From Cacajao melanocephalus (taxonomy: Eukaryota > Chordata > Mammalia > Primates > Pitheciidae): DNA of 64,000 bases. Location of the stretch: assembly GCA_963573385.1 (NCBI GenBank), contig CAUYLG010062077.1, positions 27,699 to 91,698 of the forward strand, in the 5' to 3' direction. The notes under the pieces are model-generated. The model saw nothing but the letters and a program-made list of their open reading frames with translations. It was not told where the DNA came from and made no database searches. Every line of letters starts with the position of its first letter. Position 1 is the first letter of the stretch. Of this stretch, positions 50,410 through 64,000 are shown piece after piece. A program made the position numbers and the translations under genes.

Positions 50410-50573
50410 AAATAGAATTTGATTCCATTTATATAATATTCAAAAGTAAACAAAATCTTTTTAGTGATACATATATAGATAGTTCACTGTTTTTAAAAAG
50501 CATGGAAAAATAAAGATTAGGAGGAAGAAAGAGACCAGAGGACCAGAGGCAGAGACATGTAAAGAGCATCCAT

Positions 50574-50745
50574 GCCAGGCGCGGTGGCTCACGCCTGTAA
50601 TCCCAGCACTTTGGGAGGCTGAGGCGTGCGGATCACCTGAGGTCAGGAGTTCAAGATCACCTGAGGTCAGGAGTTCAAGACCAGCCTGACCAATATGGTG
50701 AAACCCTGGCTTTAAAAAATAAATAAATAAATAAATAAATAAAAG
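50574..50745 (+). mobile_element. Alu left arm with internal tandem duplication
   Basis: GCCAGGCGCGGTGGCTCACG; GATCACCTGAGGTCAGGAGT and its next bases are repeated back to back; ends in an AAAT tail. Confidence 0.92.
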
Positions 50746-50895
50746 CATCCATGATACTGGCAATGTTCAATTTCTTAATTTGGGTGATGATAACATAGTG
50801 TTCACCTTTTCAGTGTTATTACTATTAAAAATATACTTATGTTCTATATATTCTCCTGTATATATGATATATTCCACAACTAAAAAACAGCTGCA

Positions 50896-51220
50896 GCCCG
50901 GCACAGTAGCTCACACCTATAATGCCAGCACTTTGGGAGGCTGAGGTGGGCAAATCACTTGAGGTCAGGAGTTCAAGACCAGCCTGACCAACATGGTGAG
51001 ATCCCACCTCTACTAAAAATACAAAAATTGGGCATAGTGGCGGGTGCCTGTAATCGCAGCTACTCAAGAGGCTGAGGCAATAGAGTCACTTGAAACTGGG
51101 AGGCAGAGATTGCAGTGAGCCAGTGAGCCAAGATCGTGCCACTGAGATCATGCCACCGTACTCCAGCCTGGGCGACAGAGCAATATTCCATCTCAAAAAA
51201 AAAAAAAAAAAAAAAAAAAA
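50896..51220 (+). mobile_element. Alu with small internal duplications
   Basis: GCCCGGCACAGTAGCTCACA to A26; GCCAGTGAGCC and the GCCACTGAGATCATGCCACC region are duplicated. Confidence 0.93.
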
Positions 51221-51256
51221 GAGAGAGAGAGAAAGGAAAGGAAAAGAAAAAAACTG

Positions 51257-51671
<415 letters not shown>

Positions 51672-51754
51672 AAAAAAATTTTTTTAATTTAAAAACAAAC
51701 TAAAACAACCTTTACAAAAAAGTAGCATAATGGGCAGGGAAGGTAATTTTAAAG

Positions 51755-51895
51755 CTAAAAGAGGCCTTGGAAGCCATTTTGTCCAACCGTCTCATTACAG
51801 AAACGGAGGCCCAGAGAAGACAAGTGACTTGCTCCAATTGATTTGGTCAATTACAGAGCCTAGGGTAGGCCTCCTGGCTTCCTGTCAAGTGCTCC
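51755..51895 (+). mobile_element. MIR
   Basis: cattttgtccaaccgtctcattacagaaacggaggcccagagaagacaagtgacttgctc. Confidence 0.85.
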
Positions 51896-52125
51896 TCCTG
51901 CAGAACCATCCTGATTCATCCATTTGGTCTCAGTTTCTCCCCTTTTCCAATGTCTTATCTCTAAACTGCATATGTCATATAACTCATATTTTTTTCCCTC
52001 TAAATTTGATGTTTTTGTAGTGAGAAAAGGAGATCAGAAGAGATATACTGTACTCCACTGATATTCCAAACACTTAGAAAATCAGTCAAAATATGTACGA
52101 ATAGAGAAATAGTCTATTAGAAATA

Positions 52126-52127
<2 letters not shown>

Positions 52128-52157
<30 letters not shown>
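52128..52157 (+). repeat. (CA)n microsatellite
   Basis: About 14 uninterrupted CA units. Confidence 0.95.
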
Positions 52158-52160
<3 letters not shown>

Positions 52161-52217
52161 AAAAAACAAAGAAAAAAAGAAATAATAGAAACATGGATCT
52201 ATTCTCTACTCTTGGAT

Positions 52218-52411
52218 TTTTTATTTTTTTTGAGACAGAGTTTTGTCTATAGGCATGTGCCACCATGCCTAGCTAATTTTTGTATTTTTAGTAGGGATGG
52301 GGGTTTCACCATGTTGGCCAGGCTGGTCTTGAACTCCTGACCTCAAGTGATCCACCTGCCTCAGACTCCTTAAGTGTTGGGATTATGAGCGTGAGCCACT
52401 GCGCTGGGCCT
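52218..52411 (-). mobile_element. Alu with internal deletion
   Basis: TTTTTTGAGACAGAGTTTTG joined to TCTATAGGCATGTGCCACC; ends GAGCCACTGCGCTGGGCC. Confidence 0.93.
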
Positions 52412-52495
52412 ACGCTTGGATATTATGACTGATTAACTGCAGCTCTTCTGCTTCTCTGTCCCCAACAGTATGGCCTACTCAAATATGCAGGCTGA

Positions 52496-52785
<290 letters not shown>

Positions 52786-53314
52786 GGGCTGACTTTAGAG
52801 TCTTTAAGTTACAAAAGAAAAGGATAGGGTGGAGAGGTGATCAAAGAAAACTCTTGGATTTCATCTTTGGCCTAGCGCAAGGTCTCTTTTGGGAAAAGTG
52901 AGCTCTTTTGCCACCTTGTGACACTGATGAGAACAGCAAGCACTCAGATCAATTTGTTTGTAATTCCTACTCCTGCTCCAAGGTGGCAGCATTGTACCAT
53001 GGCATCTAGGAACTAATATACAGAAAGCTTCAAATAGGAGCTAAGAGGAGGGAAGGTGATGATAATACCTCAGAGGAGCAGAGAATCATGCCATCATGTT
53101 AAGGAAATAGTAAGAAAAAATCACAAAACCCAAGGAAGTCAATGGAGCCCCTCTGTCCTAATCACTTCCTCTGCTAAGAAAAGCAGGCAGTTGGGAAGGA
53201 TGAATAAATATTTGCTTGGACCAATAAAGATGTGAAGCATTTATGTTCCCTCTAATCAGTGACCCCATTTATCTGGTCTCTTTCTCACACAAAACTTTTT
53301 GAAAAGTATTATCT
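52786..53314. other. Non-repeat intron, nothing recognised
   Basis: Unique DNA in the PI-PII intron; no exon supported. Confidence 0.6.
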
Positions 53315-53460
53315 AGGCTGGGTGTAGTGGCTCACACCTGTAATCCGAGTACTTTGGGAGGCCAAGGTAGGCGAATTGCTGGAGCTCAGGAGTTTGAGAC
53401 CAGCCTGGGCAACACAATGATACCCTATCTCTACACAAATAACCCTGTCTCCAAAACAAA
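53315..53460 (+). mobile_element. Alu left-arm fragment
   Basis: AGGCTGGGTGTAGTGGCTCA to CTATCTCTACACAAATAACC. Confidence 0.88.
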
Positions 53461-53819
53461 ATCAGACCAAAGAAGCTCTGGACTGTGATAAAGACCAAGT
53501 GGATCTTCATTCTCTTTCGTGCTCCGTCTATCTATGCCATCACAAAGTCCATAGATTATTACACTAGATACTAAAAAATACAATTTTGGAAAAATCTTCA
53601 ACAACAGTTATCTGTCTAGGAAAACTTTCCCAAACCAGACAGTACCACTCACCTACTGTATTTAGCTCTTCCTCACCACCTCTTAGCCCAATGGTCATAG
53701 GAATGTTGTCCACCAATACTTCACTATTCAGGAGTGTGAAGATGTGCAAAACTCAGGTATGTCTGTGCTAATGTGAATTTATATATATAACTGTGAATTC
53801 TAGACATCATATGGTTCAG

Positions 53820-54112
53820 GGCTGGACAGGGCGGCTCACGCCTGTAATCTCAGCACTTTGGGAGGCCAAGGCAGGCAGATCACTTGAGGTCAGGAGTTTG
53901 AGACCAGCCTGACCAACATGGTGAAACCCATCTCTAATAAAAATACAAAAATTAGCTGGAGTGGTGGTGCACACATGTAATCCCATTTACTCATGAGGCT
54001 TAGGTAGGAGAATCACTTGAACCCAGGAGACAGAGGTTGCAGTGAGCCAAGATCATGCCACTGCACTTAGCATGGGCAACAAAGCGAGACTCCATTTCAA
54101 AAAAAAAAAGAG
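53820..54112 (+). mobile_element. Alu, full length, with target duplication
   Basis: GGCTGGACAGGGCGGCTCAC to A11; ATCATATGGTT on both sides. Confidence 0.95.
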
Positions 54113-54124
54113 AGAGGGATCATA

Positions 54125-54262
54125 TGGTTAAGGATTCTCAATTTACAGAGAACATTTAGATCCCAAGAAGTCAAGTAATTTTCCCAAGGTGATATAGTTA
54201 ATAACAGGGCCTGTACTAGAACTCACTTGTTCTGATTCCTAGTCCTAGTTTCCTGCTGTATT
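54125..54262 (+). mobile_element. MIR
   Basis: atttacagagaacatttagatcccaagaagtcaagtaattttcccaaggtgatatagtta. Confidence 0.8.
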
Positions 54263-54485
54263 CTAGAAATTATATTCCTTACTAGAAATCTGCACATCTT
54301 TTCATGAAAGTATATAAATCTATGTAGCTGTATCAGTGAGCATGCATATAAATGTCTACGTGTCTATCTGCAAGCATTTGTTTGTAAAGCATATCAATGG
54401 GCGTTTATGCCCTTCCTGCTCAAAAAACCTCTAGGTAATCCAGTTCTCTATATTAGCACCGGCAGCGAAGTCAGAAGACCTCTGC

Positions 54486-54498
54486 GTAAATCATTAAT
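54486..54498 (+). promoter_or_regulatory. Candidate HNF1 site upstream of C17orf78
   Basis: GTAAATCATTAAT matches the palindromic HNF1 consensus GTTAATNATTAAC at 10 of its 12 fixed positions. It lies about 200 bp before the C17orf78 ATG in non-repeat DNA. HNF1 drives many gut and kidney genes, in line with the gene's reported intestinal expression. Nearby, TCAGGGTGAAA (54564-54574) and TCAGGGTCAAA (54585-54595) form an imperfect repeat with nuclear-receptor half-site character. Confidence 0.4.
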
Positions 54499-54695
54499 AA
54501 GCAGAATTAGCGCTTTCTCCAATCAGCTCTATTCCTGGGTCTTCAGGAAATAGGGTAAAACAATCAGGGTGAAATCAGAGTCTCTCAGGGTCAAACTTCG
54601 TTCCAATTGCAGTGAAAGCAACTAGAGTCAGGGCTACCAGGGGCTGTGACAGATTTGCAGTGGTCTGTCTGCAATAAGCATGTGCTCAAGCTAAC

Positions 54696-54753
54696 ATGGA
54701 TACCATCTTGGTCTTCAGCCTAATCATTGCATACTATGATGCCAACAAGAAAG
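54696..54753 (+). CDS. C17orf78: C17orf78 exon 1 (signal/anchor segment)
   Basis: This exon encodes MDTILVFSLIIAYYDANKK plus the first base of the next codon, ending at a strong donor (AAAG/gtaagt). The hydrophobic ILVFSLIIA core directly after the start looks like a short signal peptide. The match to human C17orf78 is near-exact (human has IIASYDANKK as I recall). The protein is small, single-pass and of unknown function, with gut-biased expression in human. The 5' UTR start is not visible. The gene lies inside an ACACA intron on the opposite strand. Confidence 0.92.
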
Positions 54754-55597
<844 letters not shown>

Positions 55598-55929
55598 TTA
55601 GAATTAAGGCCAATGGCACAAAGTGCAGCAATAACAAATTTATCAAATTATAAAAATGTCACAACTCTGTGAATTATGTGACAAAAAGCATAAATAACTA
55701 AGACCTATGCTTCTGTGGAAACCTATAGAGAATCCTTGTCCTAGGTCAGACAATATAAATCTCCAAAAGTTTTATTTAATACAAGAAAGCAGATAGAATA
55801 GGAGGGAGAAGAGAAAATAAGCAGTGTTTAAGGGAATGGGTTGATTAGTCTTTCATTAACTTACTAAGTTTTCTTAACTCTATTTCACCTTTCTTTCTCC
55901 TAAGGGTAATAGATTGGTACTCAGTATTC

Positions 55930-56210
55930 TTTTTTTTTTAAACGGAGTCTCACACTGTCGCCTGGGTTGGAGTGCAGTGGCACTATCTCTGCTCACTACA
56001 ACCTCCACCTCCCGGGTTCATGCAAACCTTCTGTCTCAGCCTCCCAAGTAACTGGGATTACAGGTGTCTGCCTCTGGCCACCACGCCAGGCTAATTTTTG
56101 TAGTTTTTAGTAGAAACGGGGTTTCACCATCTTGAATTCCTGACCTCATGATCCAACTGCCTCGGCCACCCAAAATGCTGGGATTACAGGCGTGAGCCAC
56201 CGTGCCTGGC
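55930..56210 (-). mobile_element. Alu, full length
   Basis: TTTTTTTTTTAAACGGAGTCT to GAGCCACCGTGCCTGGCC; GGTACTCAGTATTCTTT/GGTACTCAGTGTTCTTT duplicated at the ends. Confidence 0.95.
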
Positions 56211-56287
56211 CGGTACTCAGTGTTCTTTATACTAGGTCAACTACTACTTTGTATGTATTTGACTACGTGTTCTAAAGACTTTTTTGA

Positions 56288-56580
56288 AGACCAGGCGTGG
56301 TGGCTCACACCTGTAATCCTAGCACTTTGGGAGGCCGAGGTAGGTGGATCACCTGAGGTCAGGAGTTTGAGACCAGCCTGGCCAACATGGTGAAACCCCA
56401 TATCTACTAAAAATACAAAAATTAGTTGGGCATGGTGGTGCATGCCCATAATCCCAGCTACTCAGGAGGCTGAGGCAGGAGAATCGCTTGAACCCAGGAG
56501 GAAGAGGTTGCAATGAGCAAAGATCGCGTCACTACACTCCAGCCTGGGTAACAGAGCGATACTCTGTCTCAAAAAATAAA
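56288..56580 (+). mobile_element. Alu, full length
   Basis: GACCAGGCGTGGTGGCTCAC to GTCTCAAAAAATAAAT. Confidence 0.95.
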
Positions 56581-56882
<302 letters not shown>

Positions 56883-57019
56883 AGACCAGGCGTGGTGGCT
56901 TACGCCTGTAATCCCAGAACTTTGGGAGGCCAAGGCAGGCAGATCACGAGGTCAGGAGATCGAGACTATCCTGCCTAACACAGTGAAACCCTGTCTCTAT
57001 AAAAAAATAAATAAATAAA
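56883..57019 (+). mobile_element. Alu left arm
   Basis: GACCAGGCGTGGTGGCTTAC to CTCTATAAAAAAATAAATAAAT; third in a tail-to-head row. AAGACTTTTTTGA (56275) and AAGTCTTTTTAGA (57018) may be the flanking duplication of the row. Confidence 0.92.
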
Positions 57020-57131
57020 GTCTTTTTAGAGAGTGTTTAATCTCCCAAGTTGCAAGTTTTATGAGCAGGAACTGCATTCTTTCATATCTTCTCCTCCATT
57101 GCCTAGAATTCTAAAAAGTAAGTACCAGTAA

Positions 57132-58645
<1,514 letters not shown>

Positions 58646-58809
58646 TAACTTTTAGTTGACATCCTTGAAGGCAGCTGGAGTTCAGCAGCAGAAAAAGCTA
58701 CACGGAAATGAACTATCCTCCCCTTGGGCAAATCTATGTGCTCTCTGAGAGTCAGTTTTATAGTCTCTAAGATCCCTTCTAGCCCCGATACGCCGTGATT
58801 TTCATGTGA

Positions 58810-59319
<510 letters not shown>

Positions 59320-59404
59320 TAAGAATGTTTGAATGTACGTATTTTAAAAACATAAATGATAGCATACCATCTACATCGTTCTGCCCCTTGCTTTTTCCTG
59401 GTTT

Positions 59405-59699
59405 TGTTTTTCCATCTTTGGAGATGGAGTCTCACTCTGTCACCCAGGCTGAAGTGCAGTCGTGTGATCTCCTCTCACTGCAACCTCCTCCTCCCAGGTT
59501 CATGTGATTCTCCTGTCTCTGCTTAATTAGCTGGGATTACAGGTGCCTGCCACCACACCCAGTGAATTTTTGTATTTTTAGTAGAGACAGGGTTTCACCA
59601 TGTTGGCCAAGCTAGTGTTGAACTCCTGACCTCAAGTGATTTGCCCGCCTCAGCCTCCCAAGGTGCTAGGATTACAAGTGTTAGCCACTGTGCCTGGCC
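59405..59699 (-). mobile_element. Alu, full length
   Basis: TTTTTCCATCTTTGGAGATGG to TAGCCACTGTGCCTGGCC; CCCCTTGCTTTTCC at both ends is the target duplication. Confidence 0.95.
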
Positions 59700-59931
59700 A
59701 CACCCCTTGCTTTTCCATTTAATAATATGTCTTATAGGTCATTCCATTTCAATATGTATATATGTGTCCCATAATTTGCCTCACTCTTTTTAACAGTTGT
59801 ACATTATTCCACAGTATGTCTCTTCTATATTCTGTCCCCCATTGATATATATTTTGGTTGTTTGCAATCTTTTGGAAATACAAACAGTGCTGCAAACAAT
59901 GACCCTATATATTCTTCTTTTATTCTTTATT

Positions 59932-60228
59932 CTTTTTTTTTTTTTTTTTTTTTTGAGACAGAGTTTCTTGTTGCCAAGGCTGGAGTGCGATGGCTTGATC
60001 TCAGCTCACTGCAACATCCACTTCCCTGGTTCAAGCAACTCTGCCTCAGCCTCCTGTGTAGCTGAGATTACAGGCATGTGCCACCATGCCCGGCTAATTT
60101 TGTACTTTTAGTAGAGACGGGGTTTCTCCATGTTGGTCAGGCTGGTCTTGAACTTCTGATGTCAGGTGTCTGCCCGCTGTGGCCTCCCAAAGTGTTGGGA
60201 TTACAGGTGTGAGCCACTGTGCCCGTTT
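59932..60228 (-). mobile_element. Alu, full length
   Basis: T22, GAGACAGAGTTTCTTG, ends GAGCCACTGTGCCCG. Confidence 0.94.
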
Positions 60229-60835
60229 TCCTTTTTTCTTTCAATAAATTCTTTCCCCATCTTTCCCTACCATTCAGAATCTATATATTTTCTTTTTGTG
60301 TACCTGCAATTTATCAATAAGATAAATTCCAAGGAGCAGGATTGCTGCATCAAAGGTTTGATAGTTATTGCTTAATTACCCTCTCTAGAGGTTGGTTCCA
60401 TTGTGCATACCTAACCACACTGTGTGAGAATGCCTATTCCCCCACAGCTGCTAGGCAGTGGGTCTGAACCTCAACCTGAAGTTTCTCTGCTTCTGCCTTT
60501 CTTTCTTTCTCTCACCCATTCATTTTGTCATTTAGTTTCTGATCAATAGATTGGTGTAGGCAGTCCCTCTTTATAAACTGGCAATCCCCTAGATGCTATT
60601 GCTACATTACTGGAAAAATAAAATAAAACTTGACATTTTTAGAGAAATTGGGGACTCATAGCAGAATAATGGAAAAAAACTTTAAAAACTAGACTAAAGC
60701 TGGGAAATAAGTGGATAGGCTCTCAGGATGTGACCCAGGTACAGTAAATTATATATGCTAACATGAACTGAATATTTCACTCACTTTATGATACTTGCTA
60801 AAATTCCACATTGAAAAATTATGTGAAGAAAAACT

Positions 60836-60940
60836 TTTTTTTTTTTTGAGATGGAGTTCCACCTCCTGGGTTCAAGCAATTCTCCTGCCCCAGCCTCCCG
60901 AGTAGCTGGGATTACAGGCGCCCACCACCTCGCCCAGCTA

Positions 60941-60994
<54 letters not shown>

Positions 60995-61121
60995 TATTTT
61001 TAGTAGAGACGAGGTTTCACCACGTTGGCTAGACTGGTCTTGAACTCCTGACCTCAGGCAATCCACCCGCCTCGGCCTCTCAAAGTGCTGCAATTAGAGG
61101 CGTAAGCCACTGCCACCAGCC
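60836..61121 (-). mobile_element. Alu containing a (GT)n expansion
   Basis: T14, GAGATGGAGTTCCACCTCC (internal deletion); a long GT repeat replaces the TTTTTGTATTTTTAGT linker; ends TAAGCCACTGCCACCAGCC. Confidence 0.93.
60943..60995 (+). repeat. (GT)n microsatellite inside an Alu
   Basis: About 22 GT units, then GTATGTGTGTA before TTTTTAGTAGAGACG. Confidence 0.96.
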
Positions 61122-61146
61122 TGAAAAACTCTGAAAAACTCAAAAG

Positions 61147-61955
<809 letters not shown>

Positions 61956-62257
61956 ATTTATTTATTTATTTATTTAAGATGGAGTTTCTCTTTGTCGCCC
62001 AGGCTAGAGTACAACGGTGCAACCTCAGCTCACTGCAACCTCTGCCTCCCAGGTTCAAGCGATTCTGGTGCCTCAGCCTCCTGAGTAGCTGGGATTACAG
62101 GCCTGCTCCACTATGCCCGGCTAATTTTTTGTATGTTTAGTAGAGGTGGGGTTTTGCCATGTTGGCCAGGCTGGTCTCAAGCTCCTCCCTCAAATGATAT
62201 GCCTGCCTTGGCCTCCCAAAGTGTTGTGATTACAGGTGTGAGCCACCTCACTTGACC
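61956..62257 (-). mobile_element. Alu, full length
   Basis: TATTTATTTATT tail, AGATGGAGTTTCTCTTTG, ends GAGCCACCTCACTTGACC; AACCAAACC/ACCCAAAAC flanks. Confidence 0.94.
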
Positions 62258-62744
62258 CAAAACAACCAATTTATGAATGAACTTTTGAAACATAATCCCT
62301 TCTACAAGTTTGAAATTTCCTATTCTGAAATTAAATCTCTACTGAGTTCCAGGATGCGACAGACCTGAAACGGTAGAAATAAAAATTAGGTAAATGGTCA
62401 AACTTGTAAGGTTATGAAAGAGATGCCCTCTGAAGTTACCACAGTATGGATGAGACCAATCTGCATAGCAGGATGTCTTGGAAACAGTCAGAAGACAGTT
62501 CATGAAAATGTCCTCAAGTAAAATAGAAATTTGAAACTGTAAGGATGAGAATGTTCTGCAACACAAATGGTCATCAGAACATATGGGTCAACATGAATGT
62601 AGCAAAAGGCCAATGGCGACTATGTGTTATTATTTATGAAATTTGGACAAGGAAAAGATCACTATTATCAATACTTCAAAATTTCCTTCTGGTGGAGAAA
62701 GATGACTCATTAGGTCATCTTTTTCCTCCTCTTTCAATCATAAT
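62258..62744. other. Non-repeat intron, nothing recognised
   Basis: Unique DNA; open frames here lack splice sites and similarity. Confidence 0.55.
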
Positions 62745-62905
62745 ATCATTCAGTTTGCAAAGTGTTTTCACACATGCTTTCTCATTTTTATTTGTTTCTG
62801 AGCATCACAACACCCCTGAAATAGGTAAAGTATTATTTTACTATTATCATCTTACAGATAAAAGAAACAAAACACAGAGAGCTTGTGGTGACTTGTCCAA
62901 AGTGA
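62745..62905 (-). mobile_element. MIR
   Basis: agtgttttcacacatgctttctcat..catcacaacacccctgaaataggtaaag..cttacagataaaagaaac..acttgtccaaagt; orientation set by the core. Confidence 0.85.
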
Positions 62906-62908
62906 GAT

Positions 62909-63222
62909 TTTTTTTTTTAATTTTATTTTATTATTATTTTATGAGTTGGAGTTATGGTCTTGTTGTCCATGCGGGAGTGCAATGGCGCAATCTTGGCTCA
63001 CCACAACCTCTGCTCCCCAGGTTCAAGCGATTGTCCTGCTTCAGCTTCCAAGTAGCTGGGATTACAGGCATGCACCACCATGCCCAGCAAATTTTGAATT
63101 TTTAGTAGAGACAGGGTTTCTCCATGTTGGTCAGGCTAGTCTCGAACTCCCGACCTCAGGTGATCCACCTGCTTTGGCCTCCCAAAGTGCTGGGATTACA
63201 GGCATGAGCCACCGTGCCCAGC
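62909..63222 (-). mobile_element. Alu, full length
   Basis: TTTTTTTTTAATTTTATTTT tail, TGAGTTGGAGTTATGG, ends GAGCCACCGTGCCCAGC. Confidence 0.94.
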
Positions 63223-63527
<305 letters not shown>

Positions 63528-63531
63528 GAGA

Positions 63532-64000
63532 TTTGTTTGTTTATTTACTTTTTCGCTGGCCATGTTTTATTTGTCCTTTTTCTTCAAACAAGATAACCGA
63601 AGATACAGACAGTATTCAATAAAATAAAATAGATGAAACAAATTCTAAGAGACTGCAATGCCACATGCTACGTTTAACCTAATTTTACTCATGCTTGCCT
63701 TGGGATGGGGAATGGATCATTCAGTAAAAACATACAGCAAAAACAAAATGTCTTATCATGTACAACTTTTAAACTACAATGATGTACTTTAATTACTTCC
63801 ATGCACACAAGTCTAACATTCGTTTTTTTAAAAAAATAAACACAATTAGAACTTCTAGCAGCATTTTATAATAAAGTAATTCCTAATTAATTTTTCTTTG
63901 TAGATAGATCAAGCACCTCCAAAATACAAATTCCTATACACAGTGAGCACGTTACTTAAAATGAACACTTAAGTAAATTAAGTACGTGGACAGCCTTGGG
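63532..64000 (-). pseudogene. Probable retrocopy, 3' UTR end of an unidentified mRNA
   Basis: On the minus strand a repeat-free, AT-rich stretch ends caAATAAAacatggccagcg, followed by A5 and a degraded A-rich run (63532-63553). A poly-A signal (plus 63566-63571) about a dozen bases before an A tail is the signature of a processed retrocopy. The visible part is UTR-like with no long ORF and runs off the right edge. I do not recognise the parent gene. It could alternatively be an unrecognised repeat. Confidence 0.45.

Noticed and set aside
53564..53771. Pair of overlapping 61-codon ORFs on both strands
   Set aside because: Unique intron without splice sites or similarity; mirror-image open frames are coincidental.
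62545..63105. 186-codon ORF
   Set aside because: It is a chance fusion of unique intron, a MIR and an Alu.

Overview
The window is nuclear DNA of a primate. More than 110 Alu elements or Alu pieces cover over half of it. Between them lie old L1, MIR and hAT (MER5A-type, MER20-type) relics, a THE1 LTR and a class I ERV solo LTR. Genuine coding sequence totals only about 0.6 kb, in short exons bounded by GT/AG splice sites.

Two nested, oppositely oriented genes are recognisable. On the minus strand is the 5' part of ACACA (acetyl-CoA carboxylase 1). It comprises a CpG-island promoter at about 40.74-41.76 kb with a splice donor at 41089/41090, an exactly 47-bp alternative exon at 18552-18598, and the first common coding exon at 15663-15915, with its ATG at 15887-15889. 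The enzyme's catalytic exons lie beyond the left edge. On the plus strand, inside the ACACA intron upstream of the CpG-island exon, lie the first three coding exons of C17orf78 (54696-54753, 57190-57276, 58368-58613), which encode the N-terminal part of a small secreted or membrane protein. The order matches human 17q12. The distal ACACA promoter PI and TADA2A would lie off the right edge (inference).

Layout: 0-9 kb, L1 and LTR relics with Alus; 9.5-10.9 kb, a retroposed LTR-like transcript followed by a solo ERV1 LTR; 11-15 kb, Alus, MER20/MER5A and unique intron; 15.6-19.3 kb, the two ACACA 5' exons and intronic DNA; 19.6-40 kb, dense Alus, a THE1 element (28.1-29.5 kb) and an old L1 broken up by about ten Alus (30.2-34.3 kb); 40.7-41.8 kb, CpG island; 42-54 kb, Alus, MIR and an MLT1-type LTR; 54.4-58.6 kb, C17orf78 exons; 58.8-63.5 kb, Alus over an old LINE; 63.55 kb to the end, probably the 3' end of a minus-strand retrocopy.

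Some coding residues in both genes differ from the human proteins as I remember them, which suggests a non-human catarrhine. I could not check this by alignment. I found no new defence system, operon or other undescribed system. The most unusual items are structural: two tiny retropositions into the A-rich linker of two Alus, several cleanly nested Alus, a head-to-head Alu hairpin, the L1-style LTR-transcript retrocopy, and the edge retrocopy.
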